The notes below the pieces were generated by a model. It searched no databases. It had not been told where the DNA came from and saw nothing but the letters and a program-made list of their open reading frames with translations. Below, piece by piece: positions 1 to 9,496 of a DNA stretch of 64,000 bases. A program made the position numbers and the translations under genes. The stretch is from NCBI GenBank assembly GCA_027214125.1, contig JAPWHF010000005.1:294244-358243 (forward strand), read 5' to 3'. Position 1 is the first letter of the stretch. Each line of letters starts with the position of its first letter. Source of the DNA: Zoogloeaceae bacterium G21618-S1. GTDB taxonomy: Bacteria > Pseudomonadota > Gammaproteobacteria > Burkholderiales > Rhodocyclaceae.

Positions 1-471
1 CGCTCCGGCACCACCGAGCGCATCGCCAGCCTGGCCGACGTGCCCGCCGCCGTCGCGGCACTGGCCGAAAGCTATGCCATCGCGCCATCGGCCGTCGTCG
101 GCACCGCCCTGGGCGAACTCGCCTGGCCGGAGGGCTGGCAGATTGACCACGGCGCTGCCACCATCGACGTCATGCTCGGCGTCTCGCTCGCCTGGCGCGG
201 CATCGCCGAGACCGGCAGCATCCTCATGCTCTCCGGCCCCGAGCGCCCGATCACCCACAACTTCGTGCCCGAAACCCATGTCGTCGTGCTGCCGGTCGAA
301 CACCTCGTCCGCCACTACGAAGACTGCTGGGTCGCCCTGCGCGAGGCCGGCCAAGGCGCCCCGCGCGCCATGAACTTCATCTCCGGCCCCTCGCGCACCG
401 GCGACGTCGAACAGACCATCGAACTCGGCGCGCATGGACCACGGCGGATGCATGTGTTGATTCTGGGGTAA
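1..471 (+). CDS. lutC: LutC/YkgG-type lactate utilization protein, 5' end outside window
   Basis: The reading frame is open from the first base, so only the C-terminal 156 residues are present. They match the LUD (DUF162) domain: the ending SGPSRTGDVEQTIELGAHGP is the family's characteristic C-terminal block, preceded by a GIAETGS-type segment. In known LutABC systems LutC works with two Fe-S proteins to oxidise L-lactate to pyruvate in the cytoplasm. The partner genes would lie upstream, outside the window. The gene ends in TAA and is followed by a 246-base gap holding palindromic repeats. The family call is solid; the lactate substrate is inferred from the family. Confidence 0.9.
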   Translation, partial: RSGTTERIASLADVPAAVAALAESYAIAPSAVVGTALGELAWPEGWQIDHGAATIDVMLGVSLAWRGIAETGSILMLSGPERPITHNFVPETHVVVLPVEHLVRHYEDCWVALREAGQGAPRAMNFISGPSRTGDVEQTIELGAHGPRRMHVLILG

Positions 472-640
472 AGCCGCCCCACGTCGGGTGGGCAGCTCAC
501 CGCCCATCCGCACTATTTGCCGTGAGGCACGATGGTGGGCTGCGAAGCTGACCACCCTACGAAGTCGCACCGTCGCGCCTGAACACGCACAGATGCCTGT
601 GCTCGATGGCTTCACTGCGGGCAGCGGCATCACGGCCATC

Positions 641-721
641 GTAGGGCGGATAAGCGCAGCGCATCCGCCATCGGTGGGAGCAAGGGGCGCGGCGGATGCG
701 CCTGCGGCTTATCCGCCCTAC
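641..721. repeat. Inverted pair of REP-like palindromic repeats (family A)
   Basis: The left arm (641-669) begins GTAGGGCGGATAAGCGCAGC and ends GCATCCGCC. The right arm (691-721) is its reverse complement apart from two inserted bases. They enclose a 21-base spacer, so the RNA could fold into one long hairpin. The right arm contains the TAG stop codon of the LysR gene that ends at 718. A related unit lies at 3511-3541. The rest of the gap 472-640 shows no gene, only further short inverted GGTGGGC/CCACCC pieces that may be decayed copies. Confidence 0.8.
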
Positions 722-1608
722 GACAGCTCGCGGGCGAGGTCGATGAAGGCGCGCAGCGGTGCCGGCATCTGGCGACGGCTCGAGGTGTAGAGGTAGAAGT
801 GTTCGGCCGGCGGCATCCAGTCGGCCAGCACCGGCACCAGGGTGCCCGCGTCGATAGCATCGGCTGCCAGCGAAGCGAGCCCATAGGCCAGGCCCAGGCC
901 GGCCTGAGCGGCGTTTAGCGCCATGGCGTGATCATTCACGATGAGGGCGGCCTTCACCTCCACCGCGCGGCTCACGCCAGCCCGTTCGAATTCCCAGCGA
1001 TACACCACACCACTCGGAAAGCGCTGGCCGATGCAGGCATGCGCCAGCACATCTTCCGGCGTGCGCGGCGCCGGATGGGTCGCCAGATAACTCGGCGAGG
1101 CAACTGCCGTGAAGCGCTGCGGCAGACCGATCGGCAGCGCGACGCGGTCGGCGGCGAGGCGCTCACCAAAGCGGATGCCTGCATCGAAACCCTCGGCCAC
1201 GATATCGACCAGCCCGTCGTCGGCCACCACCTCGACCGCCACCTCCGGGTAGCGCACCCGGAACGCACTCAAGATCGGCAGCAGCACGGCGTGCATGGCA
1301 ATCCGCGGCACCGTCAGGCGCAAGCTCCCGCGCGGCGTGTCGCGAAAAGCGTTGAGCTCGTCGAGCGCCTGCGCGATATCGCTCAGCGCCGGATCGAGCC
1401 GGTCGAGCAGACGCGCACCGGCCTCGGTCGGCATCACGCTGCGGGTGCTGCGATTGAGCAGGCGCACCCCCAGCCGTTCTTCGAGCCCGCGCACCGCATG
1501 GCTCAGCGCCGAGGCCGACACGCCCATCTCGTCGGCCGCGCGCCGAAAGCTGCGCTGCCGCGCCACGCTGGCAAAGGCCGCCAGCTCGCCGTAGTCACTT
1601 CGTTTCAT
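718..1608 (-). CDS. LysR-family transcriptional regulator
   Basis: This 296-residue protein has the usual LysR length. It has an N-terminal winged helix-turn-helix (about residues 5-62, with AADEMGVSASALSHAVRGLE as the recognition region) and a C-terminal effector-binding domain of the periplasmic-binding-protein fold. It resembles the large group of LysR proteins that control neighbouring oxidoreductases. It is divergent from the GDSL hydrolase and aldo/keto reductase genes, 99 bases from the hydrolase start, so it probably controls that pair from the shared gap; this is inference. Its stop codon lies inside a palindromic repeat. The effector is unknown. Confidence 0.9.
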   Translation of the reverse strand: MKRSDYGELAAFASVARQRSFRRAADEMGVSASALSHAVRGLEERLGVRLLNRSTRSVMPTEAGARLLDRLDPALSDIAQALDELNAFRDTPRGSLRLTVPRIAMHAVLLPILSAFRVRYPEVAVEVVADDGLVDIVAEGFDAGIRFGERLAADRVALPIGLPQRFTAVASPSYLATHPAPRTPEDVLAHACIGQRFPSGVVYRWEFERAGVSRAVEVKAALIVNDHAMALNAAQAGLGLAYGLASLAADAIDAGTLVPVLADWMPPAEHFYLYTSSRRQMPAPLRAFIDLARELS

Positions 1609-1707
1609 TGCTGAATTCTACTCATGACGACATCAAGCAAGCATCGGATTGTCTGAACAATCGATCCGCGCGATCCTGCTCCACATCCCCTTATGCCGGA
1701 GTACCCG

Positions 1708-2484
1708 ATGTCTCAGCTTCTCTCCCGCGCCGCCAAAGCGCTGTGCTGCCTCGCTCTGTTGGCCATAGCACACGCCGCCCAGGCCGAGCGCCTGCCCCGC
1801 GTTCTGGTGCTTGGAGATTCCAACAGCTGGGGCTGGATCGCCTCGCCACAGGGCTTCCCCGCACAACGGCTGAACGACGCCGCACGGTGGCCGGGCGTCC
1901 TCGGCGCCGCCCTCGCAGGCCAGGCCACCGTCCTCGTCGATGGACTCTCCGGCCGCACGGTGGATGTCGACTACCCCAAACCGCTGGTCGGCCTGCCCGG
2001 CGCCCTGTTCAACGGCAGCCGCAGCCTGCCCGAAGCCCTGGCGCGCGAGACGCCGCTCGACCTGCTGATCGTGATGCTCGGCACCAACGACCTGCGCAGC
2101 GATCTCGGCCGCACGCCGGACGCCATCGCCCACGGCCTGCGCACACTTGTCGAACAGGCACGCCGCTTCGGTCACGGCGTGGCCACCCCTTACGCACCGC
2201 CGGCCGTGCTGGTGGTGGTTCCCCCACCGCTGGGCGATGTCTCGCGCACACCGCTACGCGCCTTCTTTGCCGGCATGGAAGCCAAGTCGCGTGCCCTCGC
2301 CCCGGCCGTGCAGCGTGCGCTGACCGGCACGCCCATCTTCGACGCGGCCGAGACCACCGGCCCCCTCGCCGGTATCGACGGCGTCCACCTCAGCGCCGCC
2401 CAGCATGCGATGCTGGGCCAGGCGCTGGCGCCAGCCGTGCGCCGCGCGCTCATCCTCCCCACCGCTCAGGAGACTGCACGATGA
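1708..2484 (+). CDS. SGNH/GDSL-family hydrolase (arylesterase-like), exported
   Basis: The 258-residue protein begins with a Sec signal peptide (basic start, hydrophobic CCLALLAIAHAAQA, cleavage near residue 25). The SGNH blocks are visible: GDSNSWGW with the nucleophilic Ser, GTNDLR with the Asn of block III, and DGVHLS carrying the catalytic Asp/His. This supports an esterase or arylesterase acting in the periplasm. An upstream ATG at 1693 is in frame, but GGAG at 1698-1701 sits six bases before ATG 1708, so 1708 is preferred. Its stop overlaps the next start in ATGA, implying translational coupling with the aldo/keto reductase. The natural ester is unknown. Confidence 0.88.
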   Translation: MSQLLSRAAKALCCLALLAIAHAAQAERLPRVLVLGDSNSWGWIASPQGFPAQRLNDAARWPGVLGAALAGQATVLVDGLSGRTVDVDYPKPLVGLPGALFNGSRSLPEALARETPLDLLIVMLGTNDLRSDLGRTPDAIAHGLRTLVEQARRFGHGVATPYAPPAVLVVVPPPLGDVSRTPLRAFFAGMEAKSRALAPAVQRALTGTPIFDAAETTGPLAGIDGVHLSAAQHAMLGQALAPAVRRALILPTAQETAR

Positions 2485-3473
2485 TCCCCACTCGCACGCT
2501 CGGCCCCAAAGGGCCCACGCTCTCCGCCCTCGGCTTCGGCTGCATGGGCATGTCGGAGTTCTACGGCCCGAGCGACGACGCCGAATCGCGGCGCGTACTC
2601 GAAGCCGCCGTCGAGGCCGGCATCCAGATGTTCGACACCGCCGACACCTACGGCCTCGGCCACAACGAGCGCCTGCTGGCGCCGCTGATCGCCGCCCATG
2701 GCGCGCGCATCTGTGTGGCCACCAAGTTCGGCATCGCGCGCGAACCGGGGCAATACGCGCGCAGCATCAACAACCAGCCCGACTACATCCGCCGTGCCTG
2801 CGACGCCTCACGCGCCCGGCTCGGCGTCGACACCCTCGACCTCTACTACTGCCACCGGCGCGACCCGGCCGTGCCGATCGAAGCACTGATGGACACCCTG
2901 GCCGCACTGGTGGCCGAAGGCAAGGTGCGCGCCATCGGCCTGTCAGAAGTCAGCGCCGACACCCTGCGCCGCGCCGCCGTAATCCACCCGGTGGCCGCGG
3001 TGCAGAGCGAATACTCGCTGTGGAGCCGTGAGCCCGAGCACGGCCTGCTCGAGGCCTGCCGCGAGCTGGGCACCACGCTGGTCGCCTACAGCCCGCTCGG
3101 CCGCGGCTTCCTGACCGGCGCGCTGGCCTCGACCGAGGCACTGGCCGAGGACGACTTCCGCCGCCGCAGCCCGCGTTTTGCCGAGGACGCCATGGCACGC
3201 AACCAGCGGCTGGTCGACGCGCTCACCGCCTTCGCCACCGCGCGCGACGCCACCCCGGCGCAGATCGCGCTGGCCTGGCTGATCAACAAGCAGCCGCACG
3301 TGATGCCGATTCCCGGCACCCGAAAAATATTCCGCCTGCACGAGAACCTCGCCGGCGCGGCACTGACGCTCGATACCACTGAAATTACCGAACTCGACAC
3401 GCTGTTTGACCCCGCCGCCATCGCTGGCGAGCGCTACCCGGAGGCCGGCTGGACGGGCATCGAACGCACGTAG
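2481..3473 (+). CDS. Aldo/keto reductase (AKR13/YakC-like)
   Basis: The product is a 330-residue cytoplasmic NADPH-dependent aldehyde/ketone reductase. The AKR tetrad is present: Asp and Tyr in FDTADTYG, Lys in ATKFGI, His in YYCHRRDP. It also has the YSPLGRGFLTG loop and the C-terminal cofactor segment PIPGTRKIFRLHEN. The start overlaps the hydrolase stop by four bases (ATGA). The frame stays open well upstream, back to 1608, but that stretch is low-complexity shadow translation of the hydrolase gene and is not a domain. The TAG stop is the first three bases of a TAGGGCG repeat end. The substrate is unknown. Confidence 0.92.
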   Translation: MIPTRTLGPKGPTLSALGFGCMGMSEFYGPSDDAESRRVLEAAVEAGIQMFDTADTYGLGHNERLLAPLIAAHGARICVATKFGIAREPGQYARSINNQPDYIRRACDASRARLGVDTLDLYYCHRRDPAVPIEALMDTLAALVAEGKVRAIGLSEVSADTLRRAAVIHPVAAVQSEYSLWSREPEHGLLEACRELGTTLVAYSPLGRGFLTGALASTEALAEDDFRRRSPRFAEDAMARNQRLVDALTAFATARDATPAQIALAWLINKQPHVMPIPGTRKIFRLHENLAGAALTLDTTEITELDTLFDPAAIAGERYPEAGWTGIERT

Positions 3474-3541
3474 GGCGACGCATCGCCACCGCGTTCAGCG
3501 CGATTCTTGCAGGGCGGTCAAGCGCAGCGCATCCGCCCTAC
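3470..3541. repeat. Family A palindromic repeat unit behind the aldo/keto reductase
   Basis: A GTAGGGCGACGCATCGCC piece starts at 3470 and supplies the reductase stop codon. A fuller unit, AGGGCGGTCAAGCGCAGCGC followed by ATCCGCCCTAC, covers 3511-3541 and is closely related to the arms at 641-721. Copies of this family therefore flank the LysR-hydrolase-reductase locus on both sides. Confidence 0.7.
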
Positions 3542-3673
3542 CCGCGAGACACCATTCTCCAGCCTGAAGCGAGGGGCCAACGCGCCGGTGCTTGATGTAA
3601 ACGCCACTTCGGTCTAAAAGACGAATAGCCCACGTCAAACAGGAGAGACAGGCGAAACGCCTGCAGCGCCCCC

Positions 3674-4126
3674 ATGGACCGGATTGATCGTAAAATTCTC
3701 GCCGAGCTGCAAAACGATGCCCGACTGTCGGTGGTGGAAATTTCGCGGCGTGTGGGGCTGACCAAGACGCCTTGTGCCGAGCGCATCCGCCGCCTGGAAA
3801 AAAGCAGGGTGATCCGCGGCTACCACGCCGAGCTCGACCCCGAAGCGCTGGATGTGGGCCATGTGGTGATGGTGCAGGTGCTTCTGACCAGCACCACCGG
3901 CTATGACCTCAAGCGCTTCAACGACGCCGCGCGCGAGATACCCGAAATCGAGTCATGCCACATGATCGCAGGTGATTTCGACTACCTGCTGAAGGTCCGC
4001 ACCCGCGACATTGCGGCGTATCGCGAGGTGATGGGCGACAAGATTTCCGCCCTGCCCTGCGTCCGCCAGACGCACACCTATGTGGTGATGGAGATGGTCA
4101 AGGACGCGCACACGCTGCCGCTTTGA
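3674..4126 (+). CDS. Lrp/AsnC-family transcriptional regulator (possible putA regulator)
   Basis: The 150-residue protein has an N-terminal Lrp helix-turn-helix (residues 4-50, ISRRVGLTKTPCAERIRRLE) and a C-terminal RAM ligand-binding domain (about 65-145, with ESCHMIAGDFDYLLKV). It lies tail-to-tail with putA, 51 bases apart. Lrp-type regulators beside putA commonly sense proline and activate its degradation, so that role is likely but inferred. This PutA lacks its own DNA-binding domain, which strengthens the case. The start is unusual: AGGAGA at 3641 is 27 bases from the ATG, with a perfect CAGGCG-AAA-CGCCTG hairpin between, and no in-frame start lies closer to it. Confidence 0.88.
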   Translation: MDRIDRKILAELQNDARLSVVEISRRVGLTKTPCAERIRRLEKSRVIRGYHAELDPEALDVGHVVMVQVLLTSTTGYDLKRFNDAAREIPEIESCHMIAGDFDYLLKVRTRDIAAYREVMGDKISALPCVRQTHTYVVMEMVKDAHTLPL

Positions 4127-4141
4127 CCCCTCCATCACTCA

Positions 4142-4173
4142 GCGGGCGAGCGGCCCATCGGCCGCCTGCCCGC
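4142..4173. terminator. Hairpin between convergent lrp-like and putA genes
   Basis: Two stacked stems, GCGGGC/GCCCGC and GCGGCC/GGCCGC, are separated by two-base bulges and close on a CATC loop. There is no T tract, so it could be a weak bidirectional terminator or an mRNA-protecting structure. Confidence 0.5.
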
Positions 4174-4177
4174 CGTC

Positions 4178-7100
4178 TCAGGCGCCCATGGTCATCAGGC
4201 TGGCATTGCCGCCGGCGGCGGCCGTGTTGACGCTCAGCGTGCGCTCGTGCACCAGCCGGGCCAGGTCGTACTCCGGCTCGGCACGCACCAGTGGGGTGAT
4301 CGGCGCGTCGCGCGCGGCAAGGCGTTGCCGCCACATATCAGCATCGGCATCCTTGCCATCGAAGAGCACGGCATCGACACCGGCGCCGAGCCAGTCGTCC
4401 TCCACCGACACCCAGGGCTTCAGCGTCTTGGGCAGCAGTCCGAGCAGCGCCTGGGCGCTGGCATTGGCGGCAAAGACGATGCGGTTGCCACTGGCGAGCG
4501 CCGCCAATAGCTGATGCACCCGCGCCACCTGGTTGCTGGCCACGCCGGCCACCCGGCCGCGGGGGACGAAGCGCAGACTGTTGTCCTCGCCCGTGGGCCC
4601 GGGCAGATCGAGCTTGAGCCCGGACAGCCGCCGCGCCCGGTAGGCGTCGGCGCGGTCGCGCAACACCTGGACGTCGTCGCCTTCCAGAATGGCACGCCCG
4701 CCCCCGTCGATCCACTCGAGCAGCGCCTGGAACGGCACCGGATCGTCGATGACCGCCGCACTCTGGCTGAGCACGGCACCCGGCGTACGGCGCAGCAGGC
4801 GGTGCAGATAGAGCGGCCCGCCTGCCTTCGGGCCGGTGCCGGAGCGCCCCTCGCCACCGAAGGGCTGCACGCCGACCACGGCGCCGATCATGTTGCGGTT
4901 CACATACATGTTGCCCACATGGGCGCGCTTGGCAATGCGCTCGATACATTCGTCAATGCGCGAATGTACGCCCAGCGTCAGGCCGTAGCCCGAGGCGTTG
5001 ATCTGCTCGACCACTTTGTCGATGTCGCGCGCCTTGAAGCGCATGACATGCAGGATGGGGCCGAACTGCTCGCGCGCCAGATCGGCCAGCGAAGCGATCT
5101 CGATCACCGTCGGCGCCACGAAAGTACCATTGGCGCAATCAGCGCCGAGCGGCATGCGGGTCACACGCGCGCCTTTTTCCTGCATGTCGGCCACATGGCG
5201 CTCCAAATTGGCCTGCGCCTCGGCATCGATCACTGGGCCGATGTCTACCCGCACATCGGCGGTGTTGCCGATCGACAGCTCACGAGTCGCGCCCGCCAGC
5301 ATTTCCAGCACATGGTCGGCAACATCTGCCTGCAGACACAGCACGCGCAGCGCCGAGCAGCGCTGGCCGGCGGAATCGAAGCTGGAGGCGACCACGTCGG
5401 CCACCACTTGCTCGGGCAAGGCGGTGGAGTCGACAATCATCACGTTCTGGCCACCGGTTTCGGCAATCAGCGGCACATCGCCACCACGGGCGGCCACGGT
5501 GCGGTTGATGATGTTGGCCACTTCGGTGGAGCCGGTGAACATCACGCCGCGCACCCGCGCATCGCCCACCAGCGCGGCGCCCACGGTTTCGCCGGGGCCG
5601 GGCAAGAGTTGCAACGCGGCATCCGGCACGCCGGCTTCACGGAACAGGCGCACCGCGGCAGCCGCGATCAGCGGCGTCTGCTCGGCCGGCTTGGCGAGCA
5701 CTGGGTTACCGGCGGCCAGGGCCGCAGCCACCTGGCCGGAGAAGATGGCCAGCGGGAAGTTCCACGGGCTGATGCACAGCACCGGTCCGACCGGACGATG
5801 GGAGCCATTGTCGAACTCGGCCGCCTGCGCGGCGTAGTAGCGGCAGAAGTCGACCGCTTCACGCAGCTCGGCCACGGCGTTGGCCCACGACTTGCCGGCT
5901 TCGCGCACGGCCAGCGCAATCAGGGCCGGGCCGTCGCGCTCCATCAGGTCACCCACCCGCGCGATGATCTCAGCGCGCTCGGCGGGCGCACGCATGGCCC
6001 AGGGGTCGGCCACGGCATCGGCGGCGGCGAGTGCGACATCCACATCGGCGAGCGTCGCTTCGAGCACGCTCCCGACGGTGTCCGAATGATCGGCCGGATT
6101 GCGCACCGGGCGGGCAAGCGCTGCGGCCGCTGCCGGCAAGGCGTCGGCCAGCATGGGGGCGGCCTCAAATCGCCGGCCGGCGCTCTTGGCCAGCGCATGG
6201 GCCAGCGTCGCGCGCACGCCCTCGTTCGATAGGTCGTAGCCAGCCGAATTACGGCGGCCTGCACCATACAGCTCCGCCGGCAGAACAATTTTCGGGTGTG
6301 GCGCACCGCTCAGTCGGGCAGCCTCTTCGACCGGATCGGCAATCAGCTCGTCGATGGGCACGTTCTCATCGACGATGCGATTCACAAAACTGGTGTTGGC
6401 GCCATTTTCCAGCAAGCGGCGCACCAGATAGGCGAGCAGCGTCTCGTGGCTACCCACCGGCGCGTAGATGCGCACCAGGCGGGCAATCTCGCGGCTGCTC
6501 ACGACCTGGTCGTAGAGTGGCTCGCCCATGCCGTGCAGGCACTGAAACTCGTAACTGCCCTTCTGCCAGTCGGGGCCGGCCATGTGCATGATCGCCGCCA
6601 TGCTCTGGGCGTTATGAGTGGCAAACTGCGGGTAGATGTGTGCGCGCGCATCGAGCAGCTTCCTGGCGCAGGCGAGGTAGGACACATCGGTAAACACCTT
6701 GCGGGTGAACACCGGGTAGCCGTCGAGCCCGTCGATCTGGGCGCGCTTGATTTCGGCGTCCCAATAGGCGCCCTTGACCAGCCTCACCATCAGCCGCTGG
6801 CCACTGCGTTCGGCCAGATCAATGATGTAGTCGAGCACGAATGGCGCCCGCTTCTGGTAGGCCTGAACCACAAAGCCCAGCCCGGACCAGCCGGCCAGTT
6901 CCTCGTCCATTGCGAGGGCTTCTAGCAGGTCGAGCGAGAGCTCAAGGCGGTCCGCTTCTTCGGCGTCGATATTCAGACCGATATCGAAGGAGCGCGCCAG
7001 CAGGCACAATGCTTTGACCCGCGGCAGCAGTTCGGCCATGACGCGGTCGGGCTGCGACCACACATAGCGCGGGTGCAGCGCCGAGAGCTTGATCGAGATG

Positions 7101-7855
7101 CCATTGCCGTCGACCACGCCGCGGCCTGTCGAATCCTTGCCGATGGCCTCGATGGCGCCGACGTAGGCGTCGAGATAGCGCTGCGCGTCTTCGGCCGTCA
7201 TGGCCGCCTCGCCCAGCATGTCGAAGGAATAGCGGTAGCCACGTTTCTCGGTGGCCTTGCCGCGTTGCAGGGCTTCGTCGATATCACGACCGGTGACGAA
7301 CTGCTCGCCCAGCATGCGCATCGCCAGATCCATGCCTTTGCGGATCACCGGTTCGCCGCCGCGCTGCATCAGCTTGCTCAGCGCGCTGCCCAGGCTCTGC
7401 TCGCTGCGGGTGGCCACCAGCCGCCCGGTTACCAACAGGCCCCAGGTGGCGGCATTGACGAACAGCGAGGGGCTGTTGCCCAGGTGGGCGCGCCAGTCGC
7501 CGTCCGACAGCTTGTCGCGAATCAGCCGGTCGGCGGTGGCCTTGTCGGGCACGCGAAGCAGCGCCTCGGCCAGACACATCAGCGCAACGCCCTCCTGGCT
7601 CGACAGCGAGAATTCCTTCATCAGCGCATCGACGCCACTGGAACGACTGCGGTCGCCGCGCAGGCCGGCGACCAGCCGCGCGGCCAGCGCCTGAACCTTG
7701 TCGTGCAACTCGGGGGCCAGGCGCGCGGCGTCGACCAGCGGCGGCACACACTCGGGCTCGGGGCTGCGGTAGTGGGCGGTGATGCGCTCGCGCAGCACGC
7801 TGCGCGGCGCCATCGGCAAGGCTGCCGCAGCCGGATTCATTGGGGACGTGTTCAT
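4178..7855 (-). CDS. putA: Bifunctional proline dehydrogenase / L-glutamate gamma-semialdehyde dehydrogenase PutA
   Basis: This 1225-residue enzyme oxidises proline to glutamate in two steps at the inner membrane face. The FAD-linked proline dehydrogenase barrel covers roughly residues 90-520 (GNGISIKLSALHPRY, VRLVKGAYWDAEIKRAQ, YEFQCLHGMGEPLY). The aldehyde dehydrogenase covers about 590-1030, with ISPWNFPLAIFSGQ, FTGSTEVA and the catalytic Cys833 in SAGQRCSALRV. About 190 further C-terminal residues correspond to the extra domain of the longer type B PutAs. The ribbon-helix-helix repressor domain at the start of E. coli PutA is absent, so regulation must be external, presumably by the Lrp-type gene at 3674. 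It is last in a uspA-symporter-putA run; GGAG lies nine bases before the ATG. Confidence 0.97.
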   Translation of the reverse strand: MNTSPMNPAAAALPMAPRSVLRERITAHYRSPEPECVPPLVDAARLAPELHDKVQALAARLVAGLRGDRSRSSGVDALMKEFSLSSQEGVALMCLAEALLRVPDKATADRLIRDKLSDGDWRAHLGNSPSLFVNAATWGLLVTGRLVATRSEQSLGSALSKLMQRGGEPVIRKGMDLAMRMLGEQFVTGRDIDEALQRGKATEKRGYRYSFDMLGEAAMTAEDAQRYLDAYVGAIEAIGKDSTGRGVVDGNGISIKLSALHPRYVWSQPDRVMAELLPRVKALCLLARSFDIGLNIDAEEADRLELSLDLLEALAMDEELAGWSGLGFVVQAYQKRAPFVLDYIIDLAERSGQRLMVRLVKGAYWDAEIKRAQIDGLDGYPVFTRKVFTDVSYLACARKLLDARAHIYPQFATHNAQSMAAIMHMAGPDWQKGSYEFQCLHGMGEPLYDQVVSSREIARLVRIYAPVGSHETLLAYLVRRLLENGANTSFVNRIVDENVPIDELIADPVEEAARLSGAPHPKIVLPAELYGAGRRNSAGYDLSNEGVRATLAHALAKSAGRRFEAAPMLADALPAAAAALARPVRNPADHSDTVGSVLEATLADVDVALAAADAVADPWAMRAPAERAEIIARVGDLMERDGPALIALAVREAGKSWANAVAELREAVDFCRYYAAQAAEFDNGSHRPVGPVLCISPWNFPLAIFSGQVAAALAAGNPVLAKPAEQTPLIAAAAVRLFREAGVPDAALQLLPGPGETVGAALVGDARVRGVMFTGSTEVANIINRTVAARGGDVPLIAETGGQNVMIVDSTALPEQVVADVVASSFDSAGQRCSALRVLCLQADVADHVLEMLAGATRELSIGNTADVRVDIGPVIDAEAQANLERHVADMQEKGARVTRMPLGADCANGTFVAPTVIEIASLADLAREQFGPILHVMRFKARDIDKVVEQINASGYGLTLGVHSRIDECIERIAKRAHVGNMYVNRNMIGAVVGVQPFGGEGRSGTGPKAGGPLYLHRLLRRTPGAVLSQSAAVIDDPVPFQALLEWIDGGGRAILEGDDVQVLRDRADAYRARRLSGLKLDLPGPTGEDNSLRFVPRGRVAGVASNQVARVHQLLAALASGNRIVFAANASAQALLGLLPKTLKPWVSVEDDWLGAGVDAVLFDGKDADADMWRQRLAARDAPITPLVRAEPEYDLARLVHERTLSVNTAAAGGNASLMTMGA

Positions 7856-7928
7856 GGTTCAGGACTCCAGTCTTGCCCGGCCGGGGGCATGCTGCCGCCG
7901 GCCGGGATGTATCAAAAGGCCGGTGCGC

Positions 7929-9440
7929 TCAGCGGTGACGCTTGATCTCGCCAGAGGCAAGCTTGGCCTGATATTGCGCCAGTTCGCGCTTGACCACCGG
8001 CAGCAGCATATAGAGGCCGATCACGTTGGGGATGGCCATGGCGAAGATCATCGAGTCGGAAAAGTCGATGACCGGGCCGAGGCTCATGCTCGCGCCGATC
8101 ACCACGCAGATGCAGAAGAACAGCTTGTAGATGTTCTCGACGGTCTTGTTCTCGCCGAACAGATAGGTCGTTGCCTTCAGGCCATAGTAAGACCACGAGA
8201 TCATGGTCGAAAAGGCAAACAACACCACCGCCACCGCCAGCACCACCGGGAACCACGGGAAGGCCGTCGCAAACGCGGCCGAGGTCAGCTCGACACCGGT
8301 CAGGCCAGAATCCAGCGTACCGCTGACTACGATCACCAATGCGGTCATGGTGCAGATCACCACCGTATCAATGAAGGGCTCGAGCAGCGCAACGAAGCCT
8401 TCGGTCACCGGCTCCTTGGTGCGCACCGCCGAGTGGGCGATGGCCGCCGAGCCGATACCGGCCTCGTTTGAAAACGCGGCCCGTTTGAAGCCCTGAATCA
8501 GCGCACCAAGAATACCGCCGGCCACACCTTCGCCGGTGAAAGCGCCCGACACGATCTGACCAAACGCCCAGCCGATCTTGTCCGAGTTGGCGACGATGAT
8601 GACGATGCCGGCGCCGACATAAATGGCGGCCATGAAGGGGACGATTTTTTCGGTGACATGGGCGATCGACTTCAGACCGCCGATGATGACCATGCCCACG
8701 ACCACCGCCAGCACCAGGCCGATCAACCAGCCCTTGTCGGCAAAGAAACTCAAATCACCGCCGGTCACATTGGCGATCTGCTTGGCGGCCTGGTTCGCCT
8801 GGAACATGTTGCCGCCGCCGATCGCCCCGCCGATGCAACACACCGAGAAGATCGCTGCCAGCGCACGCCCGAGGCCCGGCTTGCCGAGGTCGGCAAAGCC
8901 ACGCGACAGGTAATACATCGGGCCGCCGGAAATGGTGCCATCGGCGTTCTCGCGCCGAAACTTCACGCCCAGCGTGCATTCAGTGAACTTGGAGGCCATG
9001 CCGAGCAGGCCGGCCAGAATCATCCAGAAGGTCGCACCGGCACCGCCGATGGACACCGCCACCGCCACCCCGGCGATGTTGCCCAGCCCGACCGTCGCCG
9101 ACAGCGCGGTGGTCAGGGCCTGAAAATGCGACACCTCACCGGCGTCATTGGGGTCGGCATAGCGACCACGCACCAGATCGAGCGAATGTTTGACCCCGCG
9201 AAACTGGATAAAACCAAAGTAGATCGAGCACACCGCCGCGGCAGTAATCAACCAGCCAACGATCAGCGGAAACGACACATCGCCGATCTGGACCGAGTAG
9301 AAAATGATGCTCACGATGAAGTTGGATACGGGTGCCACCGCGGCGTTGATTGCCGCATCGATGCCACCACCTTCCTGAGCCTGCGCAAGCGCCGGCGTCA
9401 GCGCAGCCACAATGGCGGCGCCCAGCTTGAAAATGGACAT
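7929..9440 (-). CDS. Sodium:alanine/glycine symporter family (AGCS) transporter
   Basis: The 503-residue integral membrane protein has about ten hydrophobic segments. It carries the AGCS signature region ([20 protein letters not shown], then MASKFTE), typical of Na+-coupled small neutral amino acid uptake. The frame stays open to 9491, but AGGAGA nine bases before ATG 9440 fixes the start. Position 73 bases upstream of putA, on the same strand, suggests that it supplies proline or another amino acid to PutA in place of the usual PutP; this is inference from context. The N-terminus also resembles a signal segment ([14 protein letters not shown]). Confidence 0.93.
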   Translation of the reverse strand: MSIFKLGAAIVAALTPALAQAQEGGGIDAAINAAVAPVSNFIVSIIFYSVQIGDVSFPLIVGWLITAAAVCSIYFGFIQFRGVKHSLDLVRGRYADPNDAGEVSHFQALTTALSATVGLGNIAGVAVAVSIGGAGATFWMILAGLLGMASKFTECTLGVKFRRENADGTISGGPMYYLSRGFADLGKPGLGRALAAIFSVCCIGGAIGGGNMFQANQAAKQIANVTGGDLSFFADKGWLIGLVLAVVVGMVIIGGLKSIAHVTEKIVPFMAAIYVGAGIVIIVANSDKIGWAFGQIVSGAFTGEGVAGGILGALIQGFKRAAFSNEAGIGSAAIAHSAVRTKEPVTEGFVALLEPFIDTVVICTMTALVIVVSGTLDSGLTGVELTSAAFATAFPWFPVVLAVAVVLFAFSTMISWSYYGLKATTYLFGENKTVENIYKLFFCICVVIGASMSLGPVIDFSDSMIFAMAIPNVIGLYMLLPVVKRELAQYQAKLASGEIKRHR

Positions 9441-9496
9441 GGATTGTCTCCTGGATATTTTTGTAGTGAGAGTCGCGTTGGTCAAGCGCACCCGAC

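Noticed and set aside
1608..2480. N-terminal extension of the aldo/keto reductase frame
   Set aside because: Arg/Pro-rich shadow of the GDSL hydrolase gene; the true start is ATG 2481 overlapping the hydrolase stop.
4514..6232. Open frame of 572 codons opposite putA
   Set aside because: His/Gly/Arg-rich shadow of a well-conserved gene; no start signal or domain.
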